Positions 39,857-48,618 of a stretch of DNA of 64,000 bases are shown piece after piece. The stretch covers positions 2,108,001-2,172,000 of the forward strand of contig JAPFFF010000009.1 of assembly GCA_039105265.1 (NCBI GenBank). The letters are read 5' to 3'. The DNA comes from Tritrichomonas musculus. Taxonomy: Eukaryota > Parabasalia > Tritrichomonadida > Tritrichomonadidae. Under the pieces are notes generated by a model. That model searched no databases, was not told the DNA's origin, and saw only the letters and a list, made by a program, of their open reading frames with translations. Position numbers and translations under genes: made by a program. Position 1 is the first letter of the stretch, and the number at the start of each line of letters is the position of its first letter.

Positions 39857-40298
39857 TATAATATTAAATTTCAAAAAATTTTGATATGAAAACCAACTAG
39901 ACAAAAATTTTATAGTTGGTTTTATTAAATTTTGAATAGTTTATTCATTGAAAAAGTTCAATTGCGAACTATTCTTTCAAGATACATTGTTACTGATGCT
40001 TTCCGTGGCGCCATTGCTCCAATTCAGATTTATACCTTAAAAAGAAAGAAAAATATCTCTTCTAAATAAGCATAATGAAAATCTCTTTCATAATCAGATA
40101 ACATATTGACTATTGTTTTCATTTTGCATACGTTTCAACTACAAATTAGAAAATATTGAAATGAAAAATAAACATTATTTTTCCCTGCCTGTCTTACATC
40201 CAGCACATATATTATGTATCAAGAAAAATGCTATTAAAGCAAAAAAAAATTAAAGTTTTTAAAATTTTTATTTATTTGAATGATAATTTCAAGGCTAT
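39857..40298. other. Intergenic, nothing recognised
   Basis: About 440 bases of AT-rich DNA upstream of the USP gene. A slightly GC-richer patch at 39985-40030 has no ORF. Confidence 0.35.
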
Positions 40299-40760
40299 TC
40301 AAATAATTCTTAATGATGAATCCTGAGAAAACATATTTCTACATATGGAAGCAATAACAAGCAATGTGCTACTTGAGGGAGAAAAATGAGCATTCAGAGA
40401 AACCACCTTCTCAGTGATCTGCTGCATTTTTAAAACTTCTATTTCATTTAATGTTGTAAAAATATCATTGAACAACGAGCATTCAGTGAAAGACAAACTT
40501 ATGATTGATGCCACTGGTGATGTGACAGATATAACTTTTTGAATGTATTTGATTCAAAAATTGAATAATATTTCAAAATCATAGAATGAATTGTAAAAAA
40601 AAAAAAAAAAAAGCAAAAGCATCAGTGCTTGTCGCTTTTTGAGAAAGTGAAACTTCATTGAGTGATGTGCATTCCGATAAATTTGAAGAAATTCTTCCTT
40701 CTGTTTATGAAAAGATTTTAAAGGAATTTAAAATCGATTTTAAATAACTCAGCCTTTTTA
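40299..40760 (-). pseudogene. Possible decayed BspA-like leucine-rich-repeat fragment
   Basis: Read on the minus strand, pieces in more than one frame resemble the LRR_5 units of trichomonad BspA-like surface proteins: SECTSLNEVSLSQKATSTDAF around 40620-40690 (shown as SECTSLNEVSLSQ and KATSTDAF), ISLSFTECSLFNDIF, and SSSTLLVIASICRNMFSQ then DSSLRII before a stop at 40299. The pattern C-x-S-L, then a hydrophobic strand, then I-x-x-x-A/M-F recurs. A run of about 17 T separates the pieces. The match is weak and the gene is certainly not intact. Confidence 0.35.
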
Positions 40761-41971
40761 CTTGATTCATGGCAGTTTTGACAAAGCAGTGAGGAATTGA
40801 TTGGACTCGTTCAAAGCAGAGAAAAGTATTTTGAACCATTCGAAAGTGATCACAATTGCCGTGATGATTATTGTTTTGAAGGTATATATGACTTTATATT
40901 AAGTCAAAATAATATCAAAGTTTAAAACAAGAAATTATGTAATCTTAGGTTGCATTTTTAATTTAAATTTTAACTCGTTAGTTTTAATGTATTAAAAAAA
41001 ATTTAATTAATAATTCACAACTGCACATTGCTGAATAGCCTACCCAGTTATCTCTTTTATTAGATAATTCTTCATTTTTTAATTTTGTCAAAGAGGTGAT
41101 ATATTTTTATCTTGTTGTTTTTAAGGACGTGGTAGGACCAAATATAATTTGAATTTTATGTGTAAATATCTCCTTAAATAATTTGTTATTGTAATTCTAA
41201 AATATATTATTATATTATATATTTGATATTTATTAAAATAAATCAATAATAAATGAAATCCCTTATGCATATGAAAGAAAAGCATCCAAATTAAAAAAGA
41301 CATTAAAATGAATAGAACATCAGAACGATTTTATTAATCAAAAAATAAATGGTTTTTATTAAATATATACCTGCTTGTTCACTTTTCCTATTGACCAAAA
41401 TTGCATAATTTGAAAAAAAAATTTTATGATCATCAATATTCTGAAAAAGTTTTGTTATATTTTTTTCTTAAATAGAGTTTAATTTTGGGATATTTGTAAG
41501 TTTACTATGATATTTTTTATTGCATACCTTAAAATTCAATTTTAATGAGGGGATAAAAAAAGTGGTTTTAGCCAAATTTATAACTTTCAAATGAATAGAT
41601 GTATGCGAATTCAAAAATGTAGCACTTGAACTATTAATATATCAAAATTAATCATTTGATGAATATTTCCTAATGTGTATTTTAATTCATTTACTTTTTT
41701 TTCAAAAATTTATACTTCAACAGGTCCGATATCAAAAAATTGAATGTCAGCAAATTGTCTTCTGAGATAATTTTTGAAATTATTGGTAAAATAGTATATA
41801 TATATATATTTAAATGTTAATGCAATTTAATTGATAAAGTTTTGTGCTAATAAATATTAATGAGATATTTTACCTACAAAAATGTGATTATATTTTGTCC
41901 TACCAGGTCCTTAAAAATCAATTGCAAAAAAACTATTTCATACAAATTAGTCTGAAAAATCGTTTTTAAAG
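40761..41971. other. AT-rich intergenic region
   Basis: About 1.2 kb without a credible ORF. AAGGACGTGGTAGGACCAAATATAATTT (41124 onward) and ATATTTTGTCCTACCAGGTCCTT (41891-41913) contain near inverted-complementary cores (GTAGGACCAAATATAAT against ATTATATTTTGTCCTAC), which could mark the ends of a ~790-bp AT-rich element. Confidence 0.4.
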
Positions 41972-42078
41972 AGTCCATTGACCGAGCGGTTAAAGGTGTG
42001 ACTTAAAGGATATCTAGTCAAATCTTTCCACAAAATTTCTGTTTGGAAAGGTCGCGGGTTCAAATCCCGCATGGACTA
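41972..42078 (+). tRNA. Class II tRNA (Leu-type most likely), probable short intron
   Basis: The acceptor stem AGTCCAT pairs perfectly with ATGGACT, followed by discriminator A (42078). The D arm contains the A box (GACCGAGCGGTTAAAGG), and the T arm GCGGG-TTCAAAT-CCCGC contains the B box. The gene ends at a T run, the usual polymerase III stop. A long variable region with a CTTTCC/GGAAAG stem shows class II (Leu or Ser). At 107 nt it is about 20 nt longer than normal class II tRNAs. The anticodon region reads TGACTTAAAGGATATCTAGTCA, where a TGACT/AGTCA stem would enclose 12 nt. A short intron is therefore likely, with TAA (Leu) the probable anticodon; the exact junctions are unclear. Confidence 0.82.
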
Positions 42079-42722
42079 ATTTTTTAAAAAATTTAAATGA
42101 ATTACTCTTTATGATAATTTAAAATGAGCTGTTCTGATATTTGCAAGGTTTATCTAATTGTTCTAATGATTAATGAATTTTGCAGAGATGGTGGAAAAAA
42201 GTCATTTTCAATCTTTTGATTTTAAAATAAGTTATTCTCATGAACAATTTGAAACAATTTAATTCTTTAAATTGATTATTATATAGCACTTTATGTCATT
42301 GCTATTTTAAATTTAAACTTTAAGCCTTTTTTATTTAAGGTTTTTATTTGTATAATTGTTTTTCAAAGGCTGAAAGTTTAAGTTACACAAATAGCCCACT
42401 CTCTATCAATACCAGAAAATTTTGAGTCTTAATTGTAAACATTGGTGCCATATTGTATCCATGATTATCTAGAAGTAAAATTTCATTATTCAAAGTTTTC
42501 TGTCAAGAAAGTAGCACTAGACATTGGTTAAATCATAACTTATTCAAAAATAAAGATAAAACAAAAGATAATTAGTGATAAACTAAGCCAAAAAATATTT
42601 GATTCATTTTGTTACTTAAACCTCAAATAAAACCGTCGACACGTGTAATAAATGCTTACCAAGAATTGAAAAGGTTTCAAAGCAAATCATAATTTTAATG
42701 AATAAATGAAATAAAATGTTTT
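42079..42722. other. Intergenic, nothing recognised
   Basis: About 640 bases between the tRNA and the stop of the next minus-strand gene. AT-rich, no ORF or repeat. Confidence 0.35.
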
Positions 42723-43619
42723 TTAATAATTGCCCATTAAAATAGAAATAACATTATCCTCTTTTTTCGTTTTTCCTCTTGTTTTCAAAAATTCTTCTTT
42801 CTGTCTTTTTTGATGTTCTAAATATTCACGTGAATTTGTAGTTTGATTATCATCTGGTCTCATAGATCTTGAAGCCATACTTCGTGTTTGGCTTTTTCTA
42901 TCCTGAAGATCTTTTCTAGCTTCTTCTAGTTTCCTTTTTTGCTTATTGGTCATTGATGCTTCTTTTTCAGCAACTTTTTCGCGACGTTTTTTTCTTTCTT
43001 TATAAAGCTCCATTTCTTTTTGGGCTTGAATCATTTCTCTTTGTTTCTTAACTTGGCTAGTCCTCCAATCTTGTTTATCTTGTAGTTTTTTATCTGTAAT
43101 ATCACGAGCTTTAAGTTCTTTTCTTTGCATATTACGAGAAATAGAAACTTGTGGAAGAGATAAATCTGTAGAAACAAATGGTATGCCTATAGACTCTACA
43201 CCATTGCTGTTTCTAAGTTTTTCTGAATTCCTTTGTTCAGAAGCATTTAAATAATCTAATAATTCATTTCGAATTGCGTTATCTTTTTTTGATGCAACCT
43301 TCAGCTTTAAAGTAGTGACTGGTGAATCATAATCTTCGGTGACTGGTATATTTGGATCATCATCGTGAAGTTGATCGTCATCGAGATCAATTCTTTGTTC
43401 CGGATAAGAAACGCATGGATTAAACATTGAATACATGATTGAAGTTACAAGATCTTGATAAGTTTTTCTGACTTCAGCAATTTGTTTTTCTGAATAATTA
43501 TGATCGTCAGAATCGGGATTAGTATTTCCTTGTTTTGAATCATTATGAAAATCATTTAAATTAAAATCGGATAGGCCGGATATTCCAGAAGATTTACGTT
43601 TAGTTCGCGATTTATTCAT
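42723..43619 (-). CDS. Coiled-coil protein, Lys/Arg/Glu-rich, function unknown
   Basis: A 298-residue protein. The N-terminal third is disordered and acidic (RIDLDDDQLHDDDPN). A long charged helix runs from about 150 to 285 (QKEMELYKERKKRREKVAEK, EARKDLQDRKSQTRS). No catalytic motif, membrane segment or signal peptide. It is similar in style to cytoskeletal or nucleolar coiled-coil proteins. It lies head-to-head with the next gene with only 86 bp between the two ATGs, so they likely share a bidirectional promoter. Confidence 0.7.
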   Translation of the reverse strand: MNKSRTKRKSSGISGLSDFNLNDFHNDSKQGNTNPDSDDHNYSEKQIAEVRKTYQDLVTSIMYSMFNPCVSYPEQRIDLDDDQLHDDDPNIPVTEDYDSPVTTLKLKVASKKDNAIRNELLDYLNASEQRNSEKLRNSNGVESIGIPFVSTDLSLPQVSISRNMQRKELKARDITDKKLQDKQDWRTSQVKKQREMIQAQKEMELYKERKKRREKVAEKEASMTNKQKRKLEEARKDLQDRKSQTRSMASRSMRPDDNQTTNSREYLEHQKRQKEEFLKTRGKTKKEDNVISILMGNY

Positions 43620-43705
43620 TTTATTATTGAATTTTTTTTTGGTTTTTTGAAATTGGCAAGCAAACTTTTTAATAGCCTTATGATTTTATCGTTTTAAATC
43701 TTAAA

Positions 43706-44110
43706 ATGTCTTCAAATCCAATTCCTGAAATTGCTTCAGTTCAAATGATTGAAAAAGGTAAAAAGGATAAGGAAATAGCCATTGGTTTCAAAGAAATTGA
43801 AATTTCGCAAGGAAAATTTGGATTTGTTCTTGAAATTTACGATTCACCTACTTCTCGTTCTGCAAAAAATTCATATGATTTAAAGCGTGTCTTATCGGAA
43901 CTTAAAGCACAAGATGGTGGCGCAACTTGCCTGACTTTAATTACAACTTCGCAAGAAATAACTTTTAATTTTAAAAAGCCAAGCGAAGCACTTGCATACC
44001 ATAATTTTATATGTAAAAAATCAGAAGTTCAGGAAGAAAATAAGGCGATTGCTCAGCTTGATGACGAGATGAGAATGATTTGGCCTTTTCCAGGTGGAAG
44101 CTTTTTTTAG
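43706..44110 (+). CDS. Small protein, possibly a PH-like domain, function unknown
   Basis: A 134-residue protein. Alternating short strands (IASVQMIEKG, EIAIGFKEIEIS, KFGFVLEIYD, TCLTLITTSQEITFNFK) followed by a C-terminal helix (PSEALAYHNFICKKSEV) resemble the seven strands plus helix of a pleckstrin-homology-like fold. The conserved Trp of the PH helix is absent, so this is only a structural guess. The C-terminus ends MIWPFPGGSFF, an unusual hydrophobic Pro/Gly tail. ATG 43706 is the first in frame. Confidence 0.6.
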   Translation: MSSNPIPEIASVQMIEKGKKDKEIAIGFKEIEISQGKFGFVLEIYDSPTSRSAKNSYDLKRVLSELKAQDGGATCLTLITTSQEITFNFKKPSEALAYHNFICKKSEVQEENKAIAQLDDEMRMIWPFPGGSFF

Positions 44111-44387
44111 TAAAATTTGTGTATTTCATTTCTTTTCCGAATTTCTAAATTTCGATTGTTATTCAGATTTGCAAAAAATATGGTAATTATAATCTATATT
44201 CCTTAATCTTTTTTTCATGATGACTTTTTAAATGCTGAGCAACTTCTCTTCAACAATCTTAATCTCCTACTCTTCAATCATCAGCATTCAGGTCAGAAAA
44301 TAGGAAATTAAAAAATAATTATTAAAAAAAAAAAATAAGCAAAGTATATTTCTTTAAAAACATATATACATTATTTGTAAATAATAC

Positions 44388-45704
44388 TTATTCTTCATCA
44401 TCAGGAGGAATGACTTCCAAAACCTGCTCTAATGCTTCTTCTCTATCATTAGGGATGTGAAATCCGTTGGGTATATTTGAAGACAAGAAAAAGAAAGTTA
44501 CGATATTCGCCATTAAAATATAAAATATATCTGTAGCAAATGCAAATCCTATTTGATTGTATGGTACAAATATTCTTAAAATAGTTCTAATTGTGTAAAT
44601 GATTTGAAGGATAATGAACGTGAGAGAAACCAGAATAAGAACTTGGAAATATTTAAACTGTAATGATAAAATGCCATAAATAATAATTAAAAAGCTAGAT
44701 ACAATATATATAGAAGTAAAAGCATACATTGTGTAAATGAGTGAATTGGGTGGCTTTCGGCTGTCATCATCAAGTCGAAGATGAAGGGCCATTGTTGAAA
44801 GAGGCATTGAATCTGTAACGAAGAATTGAACAGAAATCGTCAAAGCGCATAAAATTAATATTGAAATTTTTATGACATTTGATTTAAAAATTCTATGAGG
44901 GAGTTCCAATGTTCTTGATTCAACAAAAAAGGTGAGGAAAAGGATGAAGTATGCGTGGAATAGATCAGGAACAACATCAAAAAATTGCGAGAAATAGCCT
45001 GGAATATAGTATTTTAGAAGAATCCATGGTCCGTCAATAATAGCGAGTCCAAGACCAAGGAAAAGTGAAGCCCAGTGATCTAGTGTTGAAGGACGAAAAC
45101 GAAATGGAATAACAGTAAAAAGCAGGAGAGAGATAGGGATGATGCATGCTATTATACTGATAGCTCCAACAATTGAAATGTTTCCATCTAATGATAAAGA
45201 CCAGAAATTAATGCTTCTAAGCCCAGGGAAATTGCATTCTATGTCAGCATAAAGAACAACAGATGAAAAATCAATAATGTTTGCTTCAAATGCAGTAATA
45301 GGAGGGCAATAGCCAGGCGAGCATAACATATTAACTGTTTCGTTTAATGATTTTGAGCGAAAAACGTTCGATGAATTATCTAAAAAACGCACATTTCCTT
45401 TAATAGTAAATGTCAAATTTTCAGGTTTAAGTGTTTCATAATTTGGTGATATGTATAAAAAAAGAAAGCCGTTAAGAGGATTGAAAGGACCAAAGCGAGC
45501 TCGGTGAGAGATGGAAGCTCCTTCTATGTCATAGTTTCGATTTGATAATCGGCTGAAAATTAAAGTATTTGGTGGGATAAAAGATGATATGGCTGCTAAA
45601 AGTAAACTAATGATAAGAATAATAATCCATGTCAAAGCGTAAGTACTTTCCATTCGATCAAGTGGTGTTTCTAATGAGTTTTCATCTTGTAAAATCGCTC
45701 TCAT
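44388..45704 (-). CDS. Polytopic membrane protein, Wntless/TMEM181 (GOST)-like
   Basis: A 438-residue protein. A first membrane helix at about 22-44 (ALTWIIILIISLLLAAISSF) is followed by a lumenal domain of about 150 residues, predicted beta-rich, with Cys (CSPGYCPP) and N-glycosylation sequons (NLTF, NSSN, NETV). Then come seven helices from about 178 to 410. The loop LDHWASLFLGLGLAIIDGPW, the following YYIPGYFSQFF and the FHAYFILFLTFF helix resemble the seven-helix region of Wntless/TMEM181/TMEM87-type Golgi proteins. The acidic C-tail ends EVIPPDDEE. It is likely a secretory-pathway trafficking factor. The assignment rests on topology and one motif region. Confidence 0.6.
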   Translation of the reverse strand: MRAILQDENSLETPLDRMESTYALTWIIILIISLLLAAISSFIPPNTLIFSRLSNRNYDIEGASISHRARFGPFNPLNGFLFLYISPNYETLKPENLTFTIKGNVRFLDNSSNVFRSKSLNETVNMLCSPGYCPPITAFEANIIDFSSVVLYADIECNFPGLRSINFWSLSLDGNISIVGAISIIACIIPISLLLFTVIPFRFRPSTLDHWASLFLGLGLAIIDGPWILLKYYIPGYFSQFFDVVPDLFHAYFILFLTFFVESRTLELPHRIFKSNVIKISILILCALTISVQFFVTDSMPLSTMALHLRLDDDSRKPPNSLIYTMYAFTSIYIVSSFLIIIYGILSLQFKYFQVLILVSLTFIILQIIYTIRTILRIFVPYNQIGFAFATDIFYILMANIVTFFFLSSNIPNGFHIPNDREEALEQVLEVIPPDDEE

Positions 45705-45984
45705 TCAATCTTTAGAACGAAATGTGATATGAATTGCAAAAAGTTGATCTAATTCCTTATTATCTTTTCTAAATTATATGTAAAATCGTATTGAACTTCA
45801 ATAAAGTGATTATAATCATTCAAAATAATCTTTGAAAAGAATCAAAATTTTGATGAATAACCATACTGAAAAATAGCGATAGAATATGAATAGTTTCATT
45901 GTAAAACAAAGTAACATCAAAATGAATTAAAAAACAAAAAGTTGGATATAGAAATGTTTAATTTTTAATATATTATTCAGATGC

Positions 45985-46371
45985 TTATTTGTTGGTACGG
46001 CGTTGGCGTTCAGAAACAGTAATTCCTTCCATCTTGCCAAGGCCGATGGCTTCGAGCATTGCCTTTGTATCTTGGTCAATGCTGATTGTTGGTTGATTCA
46101 AAGATGATTCAGTTGGCATCCAGTTATCACGCTTTTCACGTTCTTCTTCTTGAAGTTTGAAGGAGATGTTTCGGACTGGTCCGCGTTCGAGACGGCGCAT
46201 AAGATGGGTAACATATCCAGCAATCTTATTTCTCATACGCTTTGATGGGATTGTTGCAACTTCATCGCAAACACGCTTGTTATCTTGGAAGTCGAAGCTG
46301 AGTTGGCCATAAAAGCGTTCGATGATAAGACGAGCAGCTCTTTTTGTTGTTTTGGTACGAATACGTCCCAT
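45985..46371 (-). CDS. RPS17: Small-subunit ribosomal protein eS17
   Basis: A 128-residue protein matching eukaryotic/archaeal S17e from its first residue: [20 protein letters not shown], then [40 protein letters not shown] and [18 protein letters not shown]. It is a structural protein of the 40S subunit head. Length is normal (about 130). The coding region is visibly richer in G+C and in C/G-ending codons than neighbouring genes, as expected for a highly expressed gene. The start context is TTCTCAAAATGG. A doublet of Myb-like motifs lies about 100 bp upstream. Confidence 0.96.
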   Translation of the reverse strand: MGRIRTKTTKRAARLIIERFYGQLSFDFQDNKRVCDEVATIPSKRMRNKIAGYVTHLMRRLERGPVRNISFKLQEEEREKRDNWMPTESSLNQPTISIDQDTKAMLEAIGLGKMEGITVSERQRRTNK

Positions 46372-46466
46372 TTTGAGAAAAAGGCTGAACCTTGGCCACC
46401 CTTTTCAATTCATGTCACTTTTTGAATTTTTTTAATTGAAAAAATTCAACTAAAAACGATTAAAGA

Positions 46467-46486
46467 AACCGTTATAACCGTAGTTA
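46467..46486. promoter_or_regulatory. Myb-type motif doublet upstream of eS17
   Basis: AACCGTTATAACCGTAGTTA contains two AACCGT/ACGGTT units in direct repeat, 96-115 bp upstream of the eS17 ATG (on the minus strand, TAACGGTT-like). YAACGG is the core recognised by Myb R2R3 domains, and trichomonads use many Myb regulators. The role is inferred. Confidence 0.35.
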
Positions 46487-46719
46487 TACGATCATATTGT
46501 ATTCAATATTTTTTTCGTTATTTTTTAACCGAAATTTTTATTTTTGAAATATATTTTTATAGAATTGTTATTTTGATGTTGTTAATTGATAATTTTTTTT
46601 AATTCCATCAATACTATTTTTTATCATATAAAATGCCTAAAATAAAGTAAAAACTATTATTCCTCAAAATTTCTAAATCTTTGAATTCAAAATATCTCCG
46701 TTTATAAATTTTCCTCAAC

Positions 46720-48441
46720 ATGAATTTTCATGGCGATCAAGATGCTTTTAATTTCGGATTTCGTGAGAATTCTTTAGAGGACATCCCGGCTGCAGATTTT
46801 CATTCCAATCCTTCTGAGTTTAGTGCGATTAATCAAATTCCTCAAAGGCGAAAATCGCTAATTAATTTTTCTGCTTTGGGAAGCACGAGTACAAACAATG
46901 CTATGAATAGTGGAATGCGTAATGAGAACAATGATTTTTCTAATGCAAATGATAAAATGAGATTGATTCCAAGTAGAATGCTTTCGAATATGGGTGGAGT
47001 CCAAGGGGATGATTTTGATCAGCAGAACCAAAAAGCAGAAAATCCTTACGAAAATCCATATAAATCTTCACCTCCTAAAGATAATATTGGATTGCCTCCT
47101 TTATCAACGCTTTTGGGATTTTCTGATCAAGATTCTAATCAATCGCAAAGCCCGCCTCCATCTCCTCATGTGCAAACACAAAAACCGCAAAATCAGCTAA
47201 AATTTTTTCAAAAAGAGAAGCCTTTTTTTAATGATGATTATTCAGATAAAACGTCGGTTACAATTAGTGATTCAAGTTCTGGAAAAGCAATTCAACCAAC
47301 TACAAAGCAAGCCAAAAAAGGTATTCTTAAGCAATCAAAAAAAAATCAATACCAAGACGAAGATATAAGCGATGAACAACAACCTGAAATAAAGGTCAAT
47401 AGCCAAAAAGCTAAGGAGCCTCCACCTCCTCCGCCTCCGGAGCTTAAAATGGATCTGAATTCATCTTTTGATTCTGCATTTGATAATTTCCGTCATTATT
47501 TTTTCAATGAATTTAAGGCTATTCTACGACCTTATTCCTTGCCAATTGCTACGCCTGAAATTGATAATTTTACATCTTCGTTAATAGATGAAATTTCAAA
47601 ATCTATAATTTTGCCAACTCAAACTGATAAAAACCAAGCTCTTATAGCAAGAACGAATGATACTGTCAGTGTGCTAATTAAAGAAGAGACAAGTCAAATA
47701 ACAGAATCAATGAAGCAAAAGTCAATTCGAATGAAATCACTAGAAGAAAAAGATTTAAGTGATTTGAAAAAATTAGAATTGGAAATCAAGGATTTGACTT
47801 CTCATTATTCAAAACTCTCAGTTCACGTATTAAAAACATTAAATCATGAACGAACAGAATTATTTCGAGTTAATGAAAGTGATAAGTTGAATCAAAAAAC
47901 GCTTCTTGAGACAAAAAGAAAATTAAATTTAAAGCTTCTCGAGCTTGAGTCAATGAAAAATAGACAAAGCAACGAAGTTCTTCATTTGCAAAGAACTGAA
48001 AATAATCTTTATTCATCAAGAGAAGAATTACGAGAGCGTTTACTGGGGTCATATGATATGCGATATAATAAATTGCGTGCAAAAATTTTAAGTGAAATTG
48101 ATTCATTAACTGAGTATATTGAAGATCCAATTCTCGAAACCATTTCTACAAAATCTGATGAAATAAAATCAATTTTAAAGTTTGGTGAAGCAAGCCAAGA
48201 ACTAAATAATGAAAAGCAAGTTATTGATAGATATCCACCTCAGCAAATTTTGATTATGCCTCAAAATATTCCATGCAATAAAAATCAAAATAACGAAGAA
48301 AATAGTGAGGAAGTAGATGAAATAAACGAATTTTCGAATCTAAAGAGTATTGCAATGAAAAAACTTGAGGAGTTAAGGATGCAAAGGCAAAATGCTTTTA
48401 AAGGAATATACCCCAAGACAAAAGGTAAAAAGAAAGCTTAA
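46720..48441 (+). CDS. Large protein with disordered N-half and coiled-coil C-half
   Basis: A 573-residue protein. Residues 1-240 are low complexity and disordered (Asn/Ser/Pro/Gln-rich), ending in a poly-Pro stretch (EPPPPPPPELK, about 228-238). Residues 245-300 look globular and helical (FDNFRHYFFNEFKAIL). Residues 315-470 form a long coiled coil (SRIRMKSLEEKDLSDLKKLE-type heptads, SREELRERLLGSYDMRYNKL). The architecture resembles centrosomal or ciliary scaffold proteins, but no family is recognised with confidence. The next gene downstream is a CCDC112-like protein on the same strand. The start TTCCTCAACATG is the first ATG in frame. Confidence 0.75.
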   Translation: MNFHGDQDAFNFGFRENSLEDIPAADFHSNPSEFSAINQIPQRRKSLINFSALGSTSTNNAMNSGMRNENNDFSNANDKMRLIPSRMLSNMGGVQGDDFDQQNQKAENPYENPYKSSPPKDNIGLPPLSTLLGFSDQDSNQSQSPPPSPHVQTQKPQNQLKFFQKEKPFFNDDYSDKTSVTISDSSSGKAIQPTTKQAKKGILKQSKKNQYQDEDISDEQQPEIKVNSQKAKEPPPPPPPELKMDLNSSFDSAFDNFRHYFFNEFKAILRPYSLPIATPEIDNFTSSLIDEISKSIILPTQTDKNQALIARTNDTVSVLIKEETSQITESMKQKSIRMKSLEEKDLSDLKKLELEIKDLTSHYSKLSVHVLKTLNHERTELFRVNESDKLNQKTLLETKRKLNLKLLELESMKNRQSNEVLHLQRTENNLYSSREELRERLLGSYDMRYNKLRAKILSEIDSLTEYIEDPILETISTKSDEIKSILKFGEASQELNNEKQVIDRYPPQQILIMPQNIPCNKNQNNEENSEEVDEINEFSNLKSIAMKKLEELRMQRQNAFKGIYPKTKGKKKA

Positions 48442-48618
48442 GTTTATAATTATATATATAATTATGTATGTATTTTGTATGTTTTTATAAAAATTAAATT
48501 TATTAACTTTTTCAAAGTAAAATCTCTAAATAACGATTTTTTTATTTTTATAATTGAAAGAATTTGAAATGTCAGTACAACTTTTTGAATAATATCATCA
48601 AAAAAAAAATATTAATAT

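Noticed and set aside
41121-41303. 60-residue minus-strand frame
   Set aside because: Hydrophobic and AT-driven, inside the AT-rich gap; no conserved pattern.
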